Origin: Bacteroidales bacterium UBA3663
Lineage (GTDB): Bacteria; Bacteroidota; Bacteroidia; Bacteroidales; UBA3663
Assembly (NCBI GenBank): GCA_002373755.1
Contig: DFJU01000019.1
Coordinates: forward strand, 1 to 16,470
Length of the DNA stretch: 16,470 nt
Reading direction: 5' to 3'
Position 1 is the stretch's first letter. Every line of letters begins with the position of its first letter. Made by a program: the position numbers and the translations under genes. This document shows, one piece after another, positions 13,783 to 16,470 of the stretch. The notes beneath the pieces are model-generated. The model saw only the letters and a list, made by a program, of their open reading frames with translations, ran no database searches and was not told the DNA's origin.

Positions 13783-13861
13783 TATGCTTTTGTTTTTCTG
13801 GGGATATAGTCGTTGGACGAGGGACGTCTGTCGGACATTAAAATCGGAGCTTGGTCCGCTT

Positions 13862-13913
13862 TTCTTCTCCTTTTCCCATTTCTCCTTCTCCTGAACTATT
13901 TCTCCTCATTCCT
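13862..13913. repeat. Polypyrimidine/polypurine tract upstream of dapF
   Basis: On the plus strand a C/T-rich run contains four TTCTCC units (TTCTCC near 13864, 13880, 13886 and 13900), so the minus-strand leader toward dapF is a run of GGAGAA repeats. This might act as an untranslated purine-rich leader or an H-DNA-prone tract. No function is visible. Confidence 0.4.
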
Positions 13914-13954
13914 AAAATCGTGTTTGTCCATTCGCTACGTTGCTTTATGGCAAA

Positions 13955-13999
13955 CAAAAATAAAATGAAGGGCAACCCAAATCGTTTGGGCTGCCCTTC
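13955..13999 (-). terminator. Terminator after secDF
   Basis: Minus-strand arms GAAGGGCAGCCCAAA (13999-13985) and TTTGGGTTGCCCTTC (13981-13967) form a 15-bp stem with one G-U and a 3-nt loop, followed by a T-rich tail (ATTTTATTTTTG). A smaller hairpin ACCCC-GTGT-GGGGT (14010-14023) sits between it and the secDF stop. Confidence 0.92.
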
Positions 14000-14034
14000 T
14001 ATCAGGTTAACCCCGTGTGGGGTAGAGTTGCATT

Positions 14035-16470
14035 TTAAGCCTTCTTCTCAGCTTTCTTGTTCATGAAGCTGAATGCCGTTGGAACGGCCAGGAAGATTGT
14101 TGTCAATGGATCGACGATGACACCGAGCAGCATTGCGAAGATGAAGCTCTGGATAGATGCGCCGCCGAAGAAGAAGATGACAACCAGAACCAGAAGGGTT
14201 GAGATTGAGGTGTTCAATGTACGAGGCATGGTTGCGTTCAATGCGTCGTTCACCACGCTGCCCAACTGCTTGTTCGGGTAGAGGCCGCGTACCTCGCGGA
14301 TACGGTCGAACACAACCACGATATCGTTGATTGAGTAACCGATGACGGTTAGGATGGCGGCGATGAATGCCTGGTCAACTTCCATTGAGAATGGAGCAAT
14401 CGTCCAGAAGCTTGAATATACGCCGAGGATGACAAGCACGTTGGCAGCCAGACCTACGATGGCACCGATTGAGAATGCCACGTTGCGGAATCGGAGCAGG
14501 ATGTAGAGCGCAATCACGATGAGAGCCACGATGATGGCGATGATAGCACCACGGGTGATGTCTTCAGCGATTGAAGGACCGACCTTCTGCGACGATGGGA
14601 TGTAGTCTTCGTTGTTGAAGCTCTCGAAGTCGGCGACTGTGGTGTAGCCCAACTGCTTGCCGGCCTCGTAGATGGCCTTCTTGACGGTCGTGGTGGCAAC
14701 CTCGTCATCCTGAGCGTTCAAGTCGAAGTTGGTGGTGACACGAACCTGATTTGCGTTGCTGATGGTGATGACCTTGATTGATGCGTCGCCCAGCGTAGCA
14801 TCGTTCTCAAGAGCCTTCTGCAGGTCCTGGGTGCTGACTGACTGAACCTCGTTGAACGAAACCACGAAGTTGCGGCCACCGGTGAAGTCGATACCCTTCT
14901 CTGGGCCTGGGTAGAACATCAGCACGACGCAGACAACGGCGATGATGCCGTAAACGATGCGGCTGCGGCTACCTGCCTTCACGAAGTCGAAGTTGGTTGG
15001 CTTGAGCAGGCCGGAAGCAACACCGGTGAAGGTGACGTCCTTGAACCAGCCCTTTGCGTTGTTTTCAATGAAGATGCGGCTCAGGAATACGGCCGAGATG
15101 AACGATGTCACGATACCCCACATGAAGGTGAATGCGAAGCCCTGGATTGGGCCGGTGCCGAACATGTAGAGGATGATACCAGTGAGCAATGAAGTCAGGT
15201 TGGCGTCGAAGATGGCCGAGAATGCGTTGCTGTAGGCTGCCGAGATTGCTGCAGGCAGAGCCTTGCCCGATGCCAATTCCTCTTTGGCGCGCTCGTAGAT
15301 AAGCACGTTTGCATCGACCGCGATACCCATAGCCAATACGATACCTGCGATGCCCGACAATGTGAGCACAGCCTGGAACGAGCAGAGGATACCGATGGTG
15401 AAGAATGCGTTGATGAGCAGGCAGCAGTCGGCTACGATGCCGGCCTTGAAGCCGTAGAAGCAGATCATGTAGATGAAGAGGAGCACCAATGCGATGATGA
15501 ACGAGATGCCGCTGGCCTTGATTGCCTCCTGGCCGAGTGACGGACCAACTACGTCTTCGCTTACGATGTTGACGGCAGCTGCCATCTTACCTGAGTTGAG
15601 CACGTTGGCCAAGTCAGTTGCCTCTTCGAGGGTGAAGTTGCCGGTGATGCTTGAACGGCCACCGTTGATCTGGTCGTTGACGCGTGGAGCAGAATAAACG
15701 ACACCGTCGAGCACGATGGCGACGCACTTGCCTTTGTTGGCACCGGTGATCTTCGACCATTCAGCACCGGCTTCTGGGGTCATGGTCATCGAGACCTCGT
15801 AGGTGCCGGAAAGCTGCTGATACTGATGTGTGGCATCGACAATGACATCGCCGGCCACGGTAGCATCGGAAAGGTGAGGGGTCGTGTTGTCGTTGCCCTT
15901 ACCCTTCAAGGCATAGAGCACAACGTAGTTCTCCTTCTTGCCGCCCTGTGGGTCGAATGGCTTAACGTCCCAAGCCCATGCCAGACGGCGAGGGAAACGG
16001 GCATCCTGCTGCTTCAACATCTTGTTGACGGCAGCGGTGTCATATACGCTGGCATAGGCTACGCCGCCGAAACCTGCGTATGGAGTCAACTTGCTGAACA
16101 AAGGACCATTGTCGGCAGCCTGTGTAGTGTCGGCCTCGGCGATGGCGTTGGCAAGCGAGTCGGCTGCATTTGCAGCATCGTTGGCAGCCTGTACGTTTGT
16201 GGTGTCGGCATTGGCATTGCTGTCCTGCTTCTTTGCCTCGGCAGCCAGACGGGCATTAGCCTCGGTGAAGTAGTTGAACACCTCGTCGGCCTGATATGTC
16301 TCCCAGAATTCGAGGTTGGCAGAACCCTGGAGCAGTTTCTTTACACGTTCAGGTTCCTTGACGCCTGGCAACTCGACCAGGATGCGGCCTGCCTGCTCCA
16401 ATTGCTGGATGTTTGGGGCAACGACACCGAAGCGGTCGATACGGTTGCGGAGGACGTTGAAGGAGTTGTC
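14035..16470 (-). CDS. secDF: Protein translocase subunit SecDF, fused (5' part beyond right edge)
   Basis: SecD and SecF are joined in one chain, as is usual in Bacteroidota; the pair uses the proton gradient to pull exported proteins through SecYEG. 811 residues are visible and the frame is open to the window edge, starting DNSFNVLRNRIDRFGVVAPN. The missing part is the first membrane helix and start of the P1 domain. Landmarks: RILVELPGVKEPERV; an alanine/aspartate/asparagine-rich low-complexity insert (about 16090-16250); the SecD motif MGIAVDANVLIYERAKEEL near 15285-15345; the SecF start with GIDFTGGRNFVVSF near 14855-14900; and the SecF motif GYSINDIVVVFDRIRE near 14290-14345. It ends in MNKKAEKKA. 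An internal TTG at 16401 is not the start, since family similarity continues upstream. A strong terminator follows. Confidence 0.95.
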   Translation of the reverse strand, partial: DNSFNVLRNRIDRFGVVAPNIQQLEQAGRILVELPGVKEPERVKKLLQGSANLEFWETYQADEVFNYFTEANARLAAEAKKQDSNANADTTNVQAANDAANAADSLANAIAEADTTQAADNGPLFSKLTPYAGFGGVAYASVYDTAAVNKMLKQQDARFPRRLAWAWDVKPFDPQGGKKENYVVLYALKGKGNDNTTPHLSDATVAGDVIVDATHQYQQLSGTYEVSMTMTPEAGAEWSKITGANKGKCVAIVLDGVVYSAPRVNDQINGGRSSITGNFTLEEATDLANVLNSGKMAAAVNIVSEDVVGPSLGQEAIKASGISFIIALVLLFIYMICFYGFKAGIVADCCLLINAFFTIGILCSFQAVLTLSGIAGIVLAMGIAVDANVLIYERAKEELASGKALPAAISAAYSNAFSAIFDANLTSLLTGIILYMFGTGPIQGFAFTFMWGIVTSFISAVFLSRIFIENNAKGWFKDVTFTGVASGLLKPTNFDFVKAGSRSRIVYGIIAVVCVVLMFYPGPEKGIDFTGGRNFVVSFNEVQSVSTQDLQKALENDATLGDASIKVITISNANQVRVTTNFDLNAQDDEVATTTVKKAIYEAGKQLGYTTVADFESFNNEDYIPSSQKVGPSIAEDITRGAIIAIIVALIVIALYILLRFRNVAFSIGAIVGLAANVLVILGVYSSFWTIAPFSMEVDQAFIAAILTVIGYSINDIVVVFDRIREVRGLYPNKQLGSVVNDALNATMPRTLNTSISTLLVLVVIFFFGGASIQSFIFAMLLGVIVDPLTTIFLAVPTAFSFMNKKAEKKA

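Noticed and set aside
13851..14066. 71-codon plus-strand frame between dapF and secDF
   Set aside because: It runs through the secDF terminator and the polypyrimidine tract, has no family similarity, and overlaps the secDF 3' end.

Overview
The window looks like a chromosomal segment of a Bacteroidales bacterium (Bacteroidota; Prevotella/Muribaculaceae-like). The signs are a fused SecDF, an MG2-type cell-surface protein of the Bacteroidota family, a PadR/PspC gene pair, DapL-type lysine/DAP biosynthesis, an argG-argC-argD cluster, weak or absent Shine-Dalgarno sequences, and several promoters that fit the Bacteroidota consensus TTTG-N19/20-TAnnTTTG. I see no tRNA, rRNA, CRISPR array, transposase or phage gene. 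The species is not determinable from the sequence alone.

Layout, left to right. 1-2847 (+): the 3' end of argG, a hairpin terminator, a 61-residue PspC-domain protein, argC, an octamer-repeat spacer and argD, closed by a strong terminator at 2874-2913. This is most of an arginine biosynthesis operon. 3023-5758 (-): a large secreted MG2/TonB-plug-like protein. 5759-6295: a divergent intergenic region with one well-matched promoter for each flanking gene and an unusual concentration of direct, tandem and inverted repeats. 6296-9292 (+): a DinF-type MATE exporter followed after 24 nt by a YidE/AspT-type transporter, closed by a 15-bp-stem terminator. 9358-9778: a 420-nt gap. Its left part holds a strong candidate for an undescribed small RNA on the minus strand (about 9382-9503), with its own promoter, a palindrome inside that promoter, GNRA-capped hairpins at both ends and a U-tract. 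9779-11312 (-): PspC-domain membrane protein and PadR regulator (padR is transcribed first), with a matching promoter. 11525-13782 (-): dapL and dapF, with an AT-rich hairpin between them. 14035-16470 (-): secDF, cut by the right window edge.

How the genes work together. The left cluster makes arginine from glutamate-derived intermediates. dapF and dapL are consecutive steps to meso-diaminopimelate, the precursor of lysine and peptidoglycan. PadR-PspC is a self-contained envelope-related regulatory pair. SecDF drives protein export. The rest is envelope transport and a surface protein.

The most notable unexplained signals are the candidate sRNA, the nested inverted repeat at 6059-6144, the paired octamer arrays between argC and argD, and a dispersed 9-base word YCGCGTAGY found 13 times on both strands, in several reading frames and in non-coding DNA.
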